This document shows, in pieces, positions 32,865-41,921 of a stretch of 64,000 bases of DNA. Every line of letters starts with the position of its first letter. Position 1 is the stretch's first letter. Below the pieces are notes generated by a model. The model searched no databases. It worked only from the letters and a program-made list of their open reading frames with translations, and was not told the origin of the DNA. The position numbers and the translations under genes were made by a program. The stretch is taken from contig NZ_KB905380.1 of NCBI RefSeq assembly GCF_000379465.1, positions 1 through 64,000 of the forward strand. The letters run 5' to 3'. This stretch comes from Sciscionella marina DSM 45152 (GTDB taxonomy: Bacteria > Actinomycetota > Actinomycetes > Mycobacteriales > Pseudonocardiaceae).

Positions 32865-35801
32865 TCACCGCGGCCCGGTGCTCGTGTTGCCGACGGTGGT
32901 GAGGTCGAGGACGCCGTCGAGCCGCCCGTGTTCGCGCCGCACGCGCTCGGCGTCCTGACCGAACACGAGCTCTGCGCCGAGCTCGGCGGCGACCCGGGTG
33001 GCCAGCGCGCGGCCGGCTTCATCGGTGTCCGTGTCGACGAGGAAAACCCGCTGCTCGCCCACACCGGACGGGAAACCGATCCCGGCCGCGTGCGGACTCG
33101 GCTCGACCCAGTAGCTCTGGTGGTCGAAGACGTAGCCGGGCAGGGAGGTCTTCCGAGGTGCCCGGCCCGCGTGATAGGCGCCCCAATCGAGGTCCACTCC
33201 GGACAGCCAGAGCCGGCCCAGTGCCTCGGTGAGCGTCTCGGTGTCCGTCTTCGGATCGGCTTCGCCGGGCAGCGAGGGCACCAGCTGTTCCCAGGCGGTG
33301 CGGGGAAAGTCCGGATGCCCGCGGAACATCGAACCGAGTGACTGCCCCGCGCCCAGTTCGACGAGCACCGTCGAGGGGTGTTCGGTGGCCAACTGCCGGA
33401 TCATCGTGGAGAACTGGACCGGCCGGCACATGTGCTCGGACCAGTAACCCGGGTCCCGGAGCTGAGCGGTGGTGATCGGCTCACCGGTGACGTTCGACAG
33501 GTACGGCACGTCCGGTGTCCGCGGATCCAGATTGGCGCGCGCCCACGCGGTCAGTTCGGCCGCGACGGGGCGCAGGGCACGCGAGTGGAAGGCGTGCGTG
33601 GTACGTAGCGGGCGCGCCGGAACCCCGTTCCCGGCGAGCTTTTCGGTCAGTTTCGCGACGGCCTCGACCGAGCCGGAGACCACGGTCATCCGCGGTCCGT
33701 TCACCGCGGCGACCTCGACACCGGAGGCCGCCGAGTCCCCGGCCAGCTCGCCCAGTTCGGTGGCGGACAGTGGGAGCGCGGCCATTGCACCGGCGGGCAG
33801 CCGCGCGATGAGTCGTGCCCGGGCGGCGACGAGCCCGGCCGCTTCTTCCAGGGTGAGGCTGCCCGCCAAGGTCGCGGCGGCGAATTCCCCCACGCTGTAC
33901 CCGGCGATGACTTCCGGTTCGATCCCCCACGCCCGCAGCAGCCGGCCGAGCGCGTAACCGATCGAGAACACTCCCGGCTGCACCACAGTGGTGTCGGCGG
34001 ATTCGGGGCCGGTCTCGCGGCCGAGCAACCGGGCGAGGTCGTTTCCGTTCCCGGCCCGTTCGCCGACCAGGCTCGCGACCGGGTCGAACCCCAGGTGTGC
34101 GCGGAACAGCGCGGAGCATTCCTCGATCGCGGCACGGAATTCCGGTTCGGTTCGGTAGAGCCCGCCCGCCATGCCCGAGTACTGCTCACCGACCCCGGCG
34201 AGCAGCAGCCCGGCCCGCCGGGACACGACCTCCGCCCCCGCGGACATCCGCGTATCCGAGCCCAGCGCAGCGGCCGCATCGTCCACAGAGGACACGGTCG
34301 CCATCCGCCGGTGCCCGAACGCCTTGCGGCCGAACTGGAGCGTATAGGCGACGTCCGCGAGGTCCGTCCACTCGGCCGAGGACTCCCGCAGGCGCGTTGT
34401 CGCCGCATCGGCCGCGGCCGCGGTACGTGCCGACCAGACGAGTACCTGGTGCGGCCGGGCCGGTGGACGTTCGGTTTCCTCGGGTACCGGTGCCTCCTGC
34501 AGGACCAGATGTGCGTCGGTGCCACCGAATCCGTACGCGGTCACCCCGGCCAGTCGTGGGCGTTCGCCACGCGGCCACTCGCCGAGCCCGGTCTGCACGG
34601 TCAGCCTGCCGTGCGCGTGCGCGATCTGGTCGCTGGGCTGTTCGAAGTGGACCGCGGGGACCCGTTTCTCGTGGTACAGCTCGAGCGACGCCTTGAGAAC
34701 CCGGGCGATCCCGGCCGCCTGGTTGATGTGCCCGGTGTTGCCGTCCGAAGCGCCGAGCGTGACCTGATCCACTCCCTCGACATCGAATACCCGTTGCAGC
34801 GCCGACAGTTCGGCCGCGTCACCGAACGGTGTGCCGATCACATCGCATTCGACGTGATCGATGTCCTCCGGGCCGACCCCGGCGGCGGCCAGCGCCTGTT
34901 CGATCACCGCGGCCTGCCCGGGCACGCCGGGCAGGTTGAACGCCCGGCGTCCCGCGGAGCCCTCGTGGTTGACCGCCCATCCGCGCAGCACCGAGTAGAT
35001 CCGGTCGCCGTCGGCGAGCGCGTCCTCCAGCCGCCGCATCACCACCACGCCGAGACCGTTGCCGGGAACCTTGCCGTTCGCCCCGGCATCGAGAACCCGG
35101 TTGACGCCGTCCGGCGCGAGCCGACTGCCTTCGTGGTAGAGGTACCCCGGGATCTGCGGGACCACGATCGACACCGCCCCGGCGACGACCACATCGGACT
35201 CGCCGGTGAGTAAGCTCGTGGCGGCCTGGGCCAGTACGACCAGCGCGGTCGAACTGCAGCTCTGCACGCTCATCGACGGCCCACCGAGGTTCAGCGCGTA
35301 GGAAAGCCGCGAGGCGATCAGATCCTTCTCGTTGATCTGCATCAGCTGGTCCGGCCCGACCGCGTGGACTATCTCGTCGTTCGCCAGAAGATTGGTGAGC
35401 AGATAGGAACTGGGTGCGCCACCGGCGAACACACCGACCAGGCCGTCGAGGCGGTCCGGGTCGATCCCGCCGTCCTCCAGTGCGTGCCAGGCGCATTCGA
35501 GGAACAGCCGGTGCTGCGGATCGAGCAGTTCGGCCTCGCCACGGTCGTAGCCGAAGAAGGCCGCGTCGAACCGATCGATACCGGGCAGCACACCGGCGGC
35601 CGGGACGAACGCGGGATCATCGGCGAGCTCGGCCGGAACACCCGCGGTGCGCAGCTCCTCGCGCGTCATCCGCGTGATCCCGTCCCGCCCCGCGCACAGA
35701 TCCGCCCAGAAAGCGGCGAGATCGGGCGCGCCCGGCATGATGCCCGCCATGCCGACGATGGCGATATCGCCGACGCTGTCCTGGTCTTCCGCAGTAGTCA
35801 T
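32865..35801 (-). CDS. Stand-alone KS-AT didomain PKS with altered KS active site
   Basis: 978 residues from ATG 35801 (AAGGCAGG upstream). The KS spans 10-435: Cys182 is present in VQSCSSTAL (normally DTACSSSL) and the second His is present (TGH358). The first catalytic His, of VEAHGTGT, is replaced by Asp320 (VECDVIGT). Such KSs usually cannot decarboxylate and are classed as non-elongating (KS0). The AT (530-830) keeps GYSVGE (S636) and HAFH (736-739), so it should be active with malonyl-CoA. After the post-AT linker the last 90 residues look like the beginning of a structural KR subdomain that stops early. There is no ACP, TE or docking helix. It leads the sbnB-sbnA-amidase operon. It could transfer acyl groups without chain extension, or be an AT donor; the role is unknown. 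Confidence 0.9.
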   Translation of the reverse strand: MTTAEDQDSVGDIAIVGMAGIMPGAPDLAAFWADLCAGRDGITRMTREELRTAGVPAELADDPAFVPAAGVLPGIDRFDAAFFGYDRGEAELLDPQHRLFLECAWHALEDGGIDPDRLDGLVGVFAGGAPSSYLLTNLLANDEIVHAVGPDQLMQINEKDLIASRLSYALNLGGPSMSVQSCSSTALVVLAQAATSLLTGESDVVVAGAVSIVVPQIPGYLYHEGSRLAPDGVNRVLDAGANGKVPGNGLGVVVMRRLEDALADGDRIYSVLRGWAVNHEGSAGRRAFNLPGVPGQAAVIEQALAAAGVGPEDIDHVECDVIGTPFGDAAELSALQRVFDVEGVDQVTLGASDGNTGHINQAAGIARVLKASLELYHEKRVPAVHFEQPSDQIAHAHGRLTVQTGLGEWPRGERPRLAGVTAYGFGGTDAHLVLQEAPVPEETERPPARPHQVLVWSARTAAAADAATTRLRESSAEWTDLADVAYTLQFGRKAFGHRRMATVSSVDDAAAALGSDTRMSAGAEVVSRRAGLLLAGVGEQYSGMAGGLYRTEPEFRAAIEECSALFRAHLGFDPVASLVGERAGNGNDLARLLGRETGPESADTTVVQPGVFSIGYALGRLLRAWGIEPEVIAGYSVGEFAAATLAGSLTLEEAAGLVAARARLIARLPAGAMAALPLSATELGELAGDSAASGVEVAAVNGPRMTVVSGSVEAVAKLTEKLAGNGVPARPLRTTHAFHSRALRPVAAELTAWARANLDPRTPDVPYLSNVTGEPITTAQLRDPGYWSEHMCRPVQFSTMIRQLATEHPSTVLVELGAGQSLGSMFRGHPDFPRTAWEQLVPSLPGEADPKTDTETLTEALGRLWLSGVDLDWGAYHAGRAPRKTSLPGYVFDHQSYWVEPSPHAAGIGFPSGVGEQRVFLVDTDTDEAGRALATRVAAELGAELVFGQDAERVRREHGRLDGVLDLTTVGNTSTGPR

Positions 35802-36221
35802 TGCCTGCCTTCCGATCCGGCTCGGGTGCTGGCGCGGCCCCGTGGTGCGGCACACCGGCGAGTACCGGAGCCGCGCAGTGCGGTCGTGTGTCGATCACAT
35901 CGAAAGTCCGGTGGGCACGGGAGATGATGCCCGCCGCTCCGGGCCGCGAAACGGAGCGTGGTCTTGCCCCTTTCCACAGGCCGCCCACTCCGCGGTAACA
36001 ACGGCCGGTGGACATGTCCGGATATCACACGCAAGGGCGCGATGACCGTATTCATCCACCGCACCGCGGAATCGGAGTGCCATCGAAAAATGGCAAGCCC
36101 ATGACAATGCGAAAATTCACCCGGACTCGGACATTTCACTGGCTCGCCACTATCGGCGTTTGCCACCGATGCCCGCCACTGCAGACACTGACCGAGCCCG
36201 GCGATGAACGGCCGGGTCTTG
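35802..36221. promoter_or_regulatory. 420-nt intergenic region, cluster/catabolic boundary
   Basis: No supported gene. It should hold the promoter of the KS-AT/sbn/amidase operon. I see a perfect palindrome GGACATGTCC (36010-36019) and an inverted repeat TGCCAT-N6-ATGGCA (36078-36095) inside a locally A-rich stretch. On function, genes to the left belong to the polyketide cluster and genes to the right are catabolic, so the cluster probably ends here. Confidence 0.45.
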
Positions 36222-36893
36222 CTACAGCTCGGCCGGGTCCCTGCGCAGCGTGACCTCACGCCCGGATGCGGTGCGCACCGTGACCGCGTGCACGCCCGGC
36301 CGGCCGGGCACGATGGCGAGCGGCAGCCGGTCGAAGGTCTTGGCGCCGATGTGCTCGCGCAGTTCCCCGGTGTCGGCGCCGATCTCCAACCGGGCCACGG
36401 CCGCCCCGCGGTCACCGTGTCCGGTCACCCCACGGTCGGGGTTGGTGGCCGGATCCGCGCGGTAAAACCAGTTCGGCAGTCCGCGGCGCCAGCACGTGTC
36501 GAGCGCGCGGCCGGGACCGGGCGCGGTGGTGATGATGCGCTGAGTGCCGTCGGGCTGGACGCGGCCGGGTACCCGCGCCATCTCGCCGCCGAGCCGCTGC
36601 CCGACCGCGGTCATCTCCTCGAGGGTGTCGGCGCGCAGGCTCCAGAACATCCACCGGTCGCCGTCCGCGACGACCCGGTCGAACCACGCGACCCCGGGTT
36701 CCTGCTCGGCCGCCGGCGCGGTGACCGCCTCGACCTCCAGATAGGCGTCCCCACCGAGCGGAAAGATCGTGTTCGCGATACCGGCGGCGAACGCGCCGCC
36801 GTCGTAGTAGGCGAGCCCGGTTTCCGCATGGACCCTGCGGACCCCGTCCGCCAGGTCGCGGACACCGAGGCAGAGATGATCCAGGTGAAACAC
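36222..36893 (-). CDS. VOC/glyoxalase-like domain protein
   Basis: 223 residues from GTG 36893, preceded by AGGAAAGGGG. It opens with the beta-strand HLDHLCLGVRDLADGV and contains AYLEVEAV, both typical of the glyoxalase-like (VOC) fold with a metal-binding His/Glu pair. It lies 17 nt after the amidohydrolase, in one operon. VOC enzymes range from lyases to ring-cleaving dioxygenases; the substrate cannot be told. Confidence 0.75.
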   Translation of the reverse strand: MFHLDHLCLGVRDLADGVRRVHAETGLAYYDGGAFAAGIANTIFPLGGDAYLEVEAVTAPAAEQEPGVAWFDRVVADGDRWMFWSLRADTLEEMTAVGQRLGGEMARVPGRVQPDGTQRIITTAPGPGRALDTCWRRGLPNWFYRADPATNPDRGVTGHGDRGAAVARLEIGADTGELREHIGAKTFDRLPLAIVPGRPGVHAVTVRTASGREVTLRRDPAEL

Positions 36894-36910
36894 GTCGCCC
36901 CTTTCCTGGT

Positions 36911-37939
36911 TCACACCGGGATCGGCTTGTCGAAGTCGAACAGAGCCGGCGCATTGCCGTAGAGGATCTTCTCGATTTCCTGTTCGGACAATCGGGATTC
37001 CTTGATGTACTCGAACGTCCGCGCATAGGACTCGACCGCCAGCAAGGCCGAGAAGTCGCTCCCGGGCACGAGATGGTCGGCCCCGAAGGCCTCGCAGGCG
37101 CACCGGAGAGCGGCTTGCGAACCCCATCCGACGGTGTCGTAGTAGAGGCTGCGAGCCATCACGCTCGGGGGTCCAAGCAGGTCCGGCGTGCTTGCCTGGG
37201 CATCGAGCCGCGCCAGTTGCATCGGAATCAGGCCACCCAGATGAGGAATGATGATCTTGATGTCCGGGTAGCGAGCCGGGATGTTTCGCTTGATCAACTG
37301 GAGCACGATAGCGGTGTCCTCCAGGGACGCACCGGCCGCCGTCGTGAAGCCGTAGTCATTGATCAATGGTGAACAGATGCCGTTCTGACATGGATGAAAG
37401 AAAAGAGTCGTTCCGCGCGCGTTCATTTCCTCGTACAGCGGCTCGAATTCCGCTTCGGCCGTGGAGCGGTCGAACACGGAACAGCCGAGGGCCACACCGG
37501 CCATGCCCAACTCGTCCAGCCCGCGCCGCAGTTCCTCGAGTGACGCATCGATATGCGGCAAGGGTAGCGAAACGAAGGACGAGAAACGGGTCGTACGGGA
37601 GCCGGTCAGTTCGCGGTAGCTGTCGTTGAGCAGCCGAGCCGCCTCGACCGCCATCCGGGGTTCCCGTCCGTAAGGCGCCATACTGCCGGGAGAGAGAATC
37701 TGCCGCGCCACTCCGGCGTCGTCCATCATGTCGAGACGCTGATCGATCATCCCCGGTTCATCGGACATCGCCGCGAACACTCGGCGCACCTCCGGTGCCG
37801 CACTCTCCGGAGTCGCGGTCGGCGTTCCGGACTTCGCGGTCAACGTCTCCAGCACAGGCCGATACGCAGCAGGCAAGAAATGGGCGTGCACATCGACGAT
37901 CCTCGGGTCCCGGTGAGCCCCGGACACGAGCTCTGACAT
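36911..37939 (-). CDS. Amidohydrolase-family metal enzyme (ACMSD/decarboxylase-like)
   Basis: 342 residues from ATG 37939, with GGGAGGG upstream. It is a TIM-barrel amidohydrolase of the PF04909 type. The metal ligands are HxH at 18/20 (VDVHAHFLP), a strand-5 His (FFHP), IIPHLGG, and Asp in PGSDFSAL. Relatives decarboxylate aminocarboxymuconate semialdehyde, gamma-resorcylate and similar acids. With the VOC partner it suggests aromatic or hydroxy-acid breakdown. A 16-bp near-palindrome upstream (37963-37978) and the TetR gene before it suggest repressor control. Confidence 0.85.
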   Translation of the reverse strand: MSELVSGAHRDPRIVDVHAHFLPAAYRPVLETLTAKSGTPTATPESAAPEVRRVFAAMSDEPGMIDQRLDMMDDAGVARQILSPGSMAPYGREPRMAVEAARLLNDSYRELTGSRTTRFSSFVSLPLPHIDASLEELRRGLDELGMAGVALGCSVFDRSTAEAEFEPLYEEMNARGTTLFFHPCQNGICSPLINDYGFTTAAGASLEDTAIVLQLIKRNIPARYPDIKIIIPHLGGLIPMQLARLDAQASTPDLLGPPSVMARSLYYDTVGWGSQAALRCACEAFGADHLVPGSDFSALLAVESYARTFEYIKESRLSEQEIEKILYGNAPALFDFDKPIPV

Positions 37940-37962
37940 CGCAGCCCTCCCACGGACAGTTA

Positions 37963-37978
37963 CCAAACAATTGTTCGG
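37963..37978. promoter_or_regulatory. Candidate TetR operator CCAAACAA-TTGTTCGG
   Basis: 8-bp arms with one mismatch, centred 31 nt upstream of the amidohydrolase start. It lies in an A/T-richer stretch between this gene and the co-directional TetR gene, an ordinary place for a local repressor. Confidence 0.45.
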
Positions 37979-38053
37979 AGACTTTACCGGACACATGTTA
38001 GGCGACTTGACGGTGCTTGTCCAACGGCAGGAAATGGGGAGAAACTGCCGTGT

Positions 38054-38704
38054 TCAGGCGAAAACCAGCGAAAGGAACTCGTCCACGAACGACGTCACGG
38101 AGTCCGCATCGGCATGCTTGGCCGAGTTCTGGAAGAGGACGACACGACCGTGCGCGCCGACGAACGCGATCACCGCCGCTCGCCGCGCGGAGGAGCGGAG
38201 CGTGATCCCCGCCGCTTCGCAGCACGCGAAGCCGTCCACGAGCAGCTCGATCACGTCGGCCAGCGGCCCGGCCTGCCGAACACCGGGCGCGGCCTGCGGA
38301 GGCCCGTTGGCCGTCATCAGCCGGTAGTGCCCCGGATTGTCCATCGCGAACCGGCAGGAGGCGTGCAACATCGCCCGCACACGGCCCACCACGTCGCCGA
38401 CGTCGACGCGGTCCCGGGCCGCCTTCATCGCGGCATGCAGCCGGGCGAACTCGTAGTCGGTCAGGCCCGCGACGAGCGCGGCACGATCGGTAAAATGCTG
38501 GTAGATACTAGCCGGTGCGATATCGGCGGCGCGGGCGACACCCCGGATGGTCAGCCCGTCCTCGCCGTCGAGCCCGGACAGCAACCGGCTGGCCGCGACC
38601 AGGATCTCCCCGCGCAGCCGTTCGCCCTCCCCCCAACGGTTACGCGTGCGCGGAGCGCTGACCTTCTTCGACACGCACCCATTCTTACCACCCGACTCGG
38701 TCAT
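38054..38704 (-). CDS. TetR-family transcriptional regulator
   Basis: 216 residues. The N-terminal HTH is clear (about 27-75: RGEILVAASRLLSGLDGEDGLTIRGVARAADIAPASIYQHFTDR), followed by an all-helical ligand domain with a TetR_C-like end. The N-terminal 20 residues are basic and low in similarity; a GTG at about 38672 is an alternative start. It is upstream of and co-directional with the amidohydrolase/VOC operon, which it probably controls. The ligand is unknown. Confidence 0.85.
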   Translation of the reverse strand: MTESGGKNGCVSKKVSAPRTRNRWGEGERLRGEILVAASRLLSGLDGEDGLTIRGVARAADIAPASIYQHFTDRAALVAGLTDYEFARLHAAMKAARDRVDVGDVVGRVRAMLHASCRFAMDNPGHYRLMTANGPPQAAPGVRQAGPLADVIELLVDGFACCEAAGITLRSSARRAAVIAFVGAHGRVVLFQNSAKHADADSVTSFVDEFLSLVFA

Positions 38705-38783
38705 CGCATGATTCTGTTGTCCGACGCTTGACCGATCGGCTTGCGTCGTCTGCAGGTGCTACGCGCTCGAGCAGTGTGGTGGC

Positions 38784-39250
38784 GTGACCACCGTCGCCCG
38801 GGCACTGTACCTGGCCCCGTTCGCGGTGCCCCGGCAAGTCCGGGCGCTCGTCCCGGATCTCGGGGCTGAGCTGTCGATCCGCGAAGGCCGGAACGTCAAG
38901 CGCACCCCGGCCGCCCAGCTCGCACCGCGGCAGGCAACAGATCTCGCGGTGATCGTCCCGAACGCGAACAGCCCGACCTGGGACGACCAGAGCTCGCTGC
39001 TCGACGAGGCGGCATTGGAAAACTGGATCGTGCCCGAGCCCACCGGCACCGACCGGCATGCGCTCGCCCTCAGCGGATGCACCGCCGCCGGTTTCCGGCC
39101 GCGATCGCGCACTACGCCACCGACTCGAACCGCGTTCTCGTTTTCGTCGAGGCCGGTTACGGCATCTACTTCCTGCCCAGGCTCGTGAAGATCCGCGGAT
39201 TGCCGCGCCGACCAGCCCCAGCCCATTTGCCGTATTCCGCTGGCCATCCG
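38784..39250 (+). pseudogene. LysR-type regulator remnant (effector domain, frameshifted)
   Basis: The first frame (38784 to about 39100) encodes a LysR substrate-binding half: RQVRALVPDLGAELSIREG, TDLAVIV, then ENWIVPEPTGTDRHALALSGCTAAGFRP. The match continues in another frame from about 39103: IAHYATDSNRVLVFVEAGYGIYFLPRL. The joined sequence fits the conserved end of LysR effector domains (ALVAAGLGVALVPRL type). The HTH domain is absent. One indel near 39,100 explains the break. No function is expected. No gene is seen between its end and 39355. Confidence 0.7.
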
Positions 39251-39354
39251 AAAAAGCCCGGGGCCAGCATCTGGACCAGAGCGGGTAGGCGTCGCGCGAG
39301 GCCGTCGCCGCGGACAGCTGGAGGGGTCTGCCTGCCTCACCCCACCGAGCCGCG

Positions 39355-39768
39355 CTACCTGCCGCGGAAGGCGGTGAGCCCGGCCTCGGCGACCACGGTG
39401 TCCTGTTCGACCGAACCCGCGCTGACCCCGATCGCGCCGAGCGGCCCGCCGCGTTGTTTGGCCAGTGGGATCCCGCCGCCGAAGATGACCAGTCCGTCGT
39501 TGGTGTGCTCGATGCCGTACAGCGGGGCACCGGGCGCCGCGGCGGCACCCAGTTCGGCGGTGGTCATCCGGAAATAGGCCGCCGAGCGTGCTTTGCGCAC
39601 CGCGATGTCGATGCTGCCGAGGATCGCGCCGTCCTGGCGGGCGAAGGCGACCAGATGGCCGGCGTCGTCCACGATCGCCACGTTCATCGGCTGCCCGATC
39701 TCGTCGGCCTTGGCCAGTGCGCCGTTCAGGGCACGTTGCGCTTCGGCAAGGGAGAGTTTCGCGGTCAC
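39355..39768 (-). CDS. GlcG/HbpS/PduO-C-like protein in the diol dehydratase operon
   Basis: 137 residues from GTG 39768, just after the small reactivase gene. It shows the GlcG/HbpS fold (AQRALNGALAKADEIGQPMNVAIVDDAGHLVAFARQDGA ... GGGIPLAKQ ... GAIGVSAGSVEQD). The C-terminal domain of PduO, the cobalamin adenosyltransferase of propanediol operons, has this fold and can bind heme. Its presence as last gene of a B12-dependent dehydratase operon fits a role in cofactor maintenance. Confidence 0.85.
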   Translation of the reverse strand: MTAKLSLAEAQRALNGALAKADEIGQPMNVAIVDDAGHLVAFARQDGAILGSIDIAVRKARSAAYFRMTTAELGAAAAPGAPLYGIEHTNDGLVIFGGGIPLAKQRGGPLGAIGVSAGSVEQDTVVAEAGLTAFRGR

Positions 39769-39770
39769 CG

Positions 39771-40097
39771 CTACTGTTCCTTTCGCTTCAACGGGATACC
39801 CACCGCCAGGCGGGCGGCGTTGTGCCCGAGCAGCCGGGCGTGCTCGGCGGTCTCCGGCGCGAGCGGTACCCGGCCGGTCAGCTTCGCGTGCTGGGCGCAG
39901 ATCCGCCCATGGGCGTCCACCCCGATCCCGATGTCCACTGTGGACGCCGCCGCGGCACCTTCGGCGAGTTCGGCCGCCGCCCCGCGGTGCGATTCCACCA
40001 GGAACGGCACGCCTTCCTCCTCCAGACCGGCGGTCAGCTGGCGCAGGCATTCGGCGGGCGCGTCGTGCTGCCAGACCAGCACCGCGGGCCGGGTCAC
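39771..40097 (-). CDS. pduH: Diol/glycerol dehydratase reactivase, small subunit
   Basis: 108 residues, GTG 40097 overlapping the large-subunit stop by 4 nt. The sequence starts MTRPAVLVWQHDAPAECLRQLTAGLEEEGVPF and contains AHGRICAQHAKL and the C-terminal HNAARLAVGIPLK, matching the DhaG/PduH family. It forms the alpha2beta2 reactivase that exchanges damaged adenosylcobalamin from the dehydratase. Confidence 0.88.
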   Translation of the reverse strand: MTRPAVLVWQHDAPAECLRQLTAGLEEEGVPFLVESHRGAAAELAEGAAAASTVDIGIGVDAHGRICAQHAKLTGRVPLAPETAEHARLLGHNAARLAVGIPLKRKEQ

Positions 40098-41917
40098 CGG
40101 GCGGCCTCGGCGGGACGGGCCGCGTGTGCGGTGACCAGCCCGGTGGCCACCGCGTTGCGCGGTCCCTGACTGGCACGCACATTTCCGGTGCCGCAGACGA
40201 TGCCGTACGGGGCGAGCGCCTCGGCGATCATGTCCGGGATTTCGAAGTCCAGCGCCGAACCGCCCAGCACCACGACGAAACCGAGACCGCGCAGATCGCC
40301 GCCCGGTGCGATCCGTTCGAGCGCGCGGACCGCGTTCACCACGAACACCCGATGCTTCGCCGAACGCCGCACGTTACGGATCTTCTCCACCGGATGGCTG
40401 GTGGGCACCGGAAGGAAGCCGTGTTCACCGAGCACCACGACCCGGGCGAAGCACTCGGTGGGCAGTGGTTCATCGCGGAATCGGACGGTGCCGTCCTCCA
40501 TGCGCAACTGGAAGAAACTCTCCGCCTTCGCCAGCGGATGCTGCTTGAGCTGCTCGGCCAGTTCGGTGTCGTCCAGTCCGAGCTCGGCGTCGATGAGTTT
40601 GGTGACCAGATCACCGGCACCGGCCAGATGCACCGAGTGCACCTGGCCGGCGGCCAGCGCGGCATCGGTGGAGCCGCCACCGAGATCCAGCACCGCGAGT
40701 GGGCGGTCGGTGCCCGGCGTGGTCAGCGCGCCGAGCACGGCCATATCCGCTTCCACCCCACCGACGCGCACCTCGACACCAAGAGCGCGGCGCAGTTCCT
40801 CGGCCAGCAGCGCCATCGGGCCCTGGCTGGTGCGCACCATCGCCGCGAGCGCCACCGCGTTCTCCAACGCGAATTCGCCCGCCAGTCCGCCGGTCATCCG
40901 CTGCGGAACGAAGGTGTCCACAGCGAGCACGTCCCGGATACGGACCTCGTCGACCGGCGAGGCGGTCAGCTCGGACATGGTGTCCCGCACCTGGGAGATC
41001 ATTCCGCCCGCGTGGGTTCCCGGCTCGCCGTGCGCATCGATCACCGGTGCGATACCGCGTACAGTCGCCATCACGGCCTCGGCCCCCTCAGCGATACCGA
41101 CCGTGCGCCGTCCCCGCTCCCCGTGCAGCGTCAGGCTTCCCGCGGGAATGCGGCGGTCGGTGACGTCCCCGGCGGGGGTCCGCACGACCACCGCGGAACG
41201 GTTCCCGACGAGGGCGCGCGCCACCGGAGCGATCATCCTGGTCCGCTCCGCGTCCAACTCGAAAACGGTGGCAATGCCATAGGAATTGGACAGCGTGCGG
41301 ATGGTGCGCCCCGGTTCGGCCACCTCGACCGCCGCCCGCATACCGAGTGGCACCCTCTCGATCAGGGTGACCTCGTCCACCACCGGGACCGGCCGGCCGA
41401 GCCGGTTCACGATCAGGTTCGCGTCGTCCGCGCACACCACGGCCGCGGTGACCACGACGCCGCGCGCGGTGGCGGCGTTGATTCCCGCGGCGGCGTCCTC
41501 GAAATCGACGCCCGTGCCGATGACACAGACCACCTCCTCCCCCGCCACGCGGCCGGGCAGTTCCGCGAAGGCCACGCAGGTGCCCACTCCGAGGCCCGCC
41601 CCACCGGGCGTGTCCGGATTGTGCCCGATCATGGTTGACTCGGTGATGATCGTTTCGGTGATGGTCTCCATGGCCAGCCCGCTGATCACCGGGGTGGCCT
41701 CGTTCACCAGCACCGTCGCGAGTTCGTCCATCCCGCGGCCGGCCTCGGTCAGTGCGGCACGAATCGCGCGCTCGGCACCATGCACGTTCTCGGTCGTGCC
41801 CTTCACTCCGGTAGTGCGCGCCAGGGCCGAACCGAGGTAGACCGCTGGCCCCGTACCGAGTTCGGCCACGCAGGCCTCGGTGGTCGAGTTACCGATGTCC
41901 ACCCCGACGACGAGCAT
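40094..41917 (-). CDS. pduG: Diol/glycerol dehydratase reactivase, large subunit (ATPase)
   Basis: 607 residues, the normal PduG/DdrA length. It opens with the actin/Hsp70-type phosphate loop VGVDIGNSTTEACVAEL. A second phosphate motif (AVLDLGGGSTDAAL) lies near residue 415. It releases inactive cobalamin from the dehydratase at the cost of ATP. It starts 4 nt after the medium-subunit gene. Confidence 0.95.
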   Translation of the reverse strand: MLVVGVDIGNSTTEACVAELGTGPAVYLGSALARTTGVKGTTENVHGAERAIRAALTEAGRGMDELATVLVNEATPVISGLAMETITETIITESTMIGHNPDTPGGAGLGVGTCVAFAELPGRVAGEEVVCVIGTGVDFEDAAAGINAATARGVVVTAAVVCADDANLIVNRLGRPVPVVDEVTLIERVPLGMRAAVEVAEPGRTIRTLSNSYGIATVFELDAERTRMIAPVARALVGNRSAVVVRTPAGDVTDRRIPAGSLTLHGERGRRTVGIAEGAEAVMATVRGIAPVIDAHGEPGTHAGGMISQVRDTMSELTASPVDEVRIRDVLAVDTFVPQRMTGGLAGEFALENAVALAAMVRTSQGPMALLAEELRRALGVEVRVGGVEADMAVLGALTTPGTDRPLAVLDLGGGSTDAALAAGQVHSVHLAGAGDLVTKLIDAELGLDDTELAEQLKQHPLAKAESFFQLRMEDGTVRFRDEPLPTECFARVVVLGEHGFLPVPTSHPVEKIRNVRRSAKHRVFVVNAVRALERIAPGGDLRGLGFVVVLGGSALDFEIPDMIAEALAPYGIVCGTGNVRASQGPRNAVATGLVTAHAARPAEAAR

Positions 41918-41921
41918 CGGC

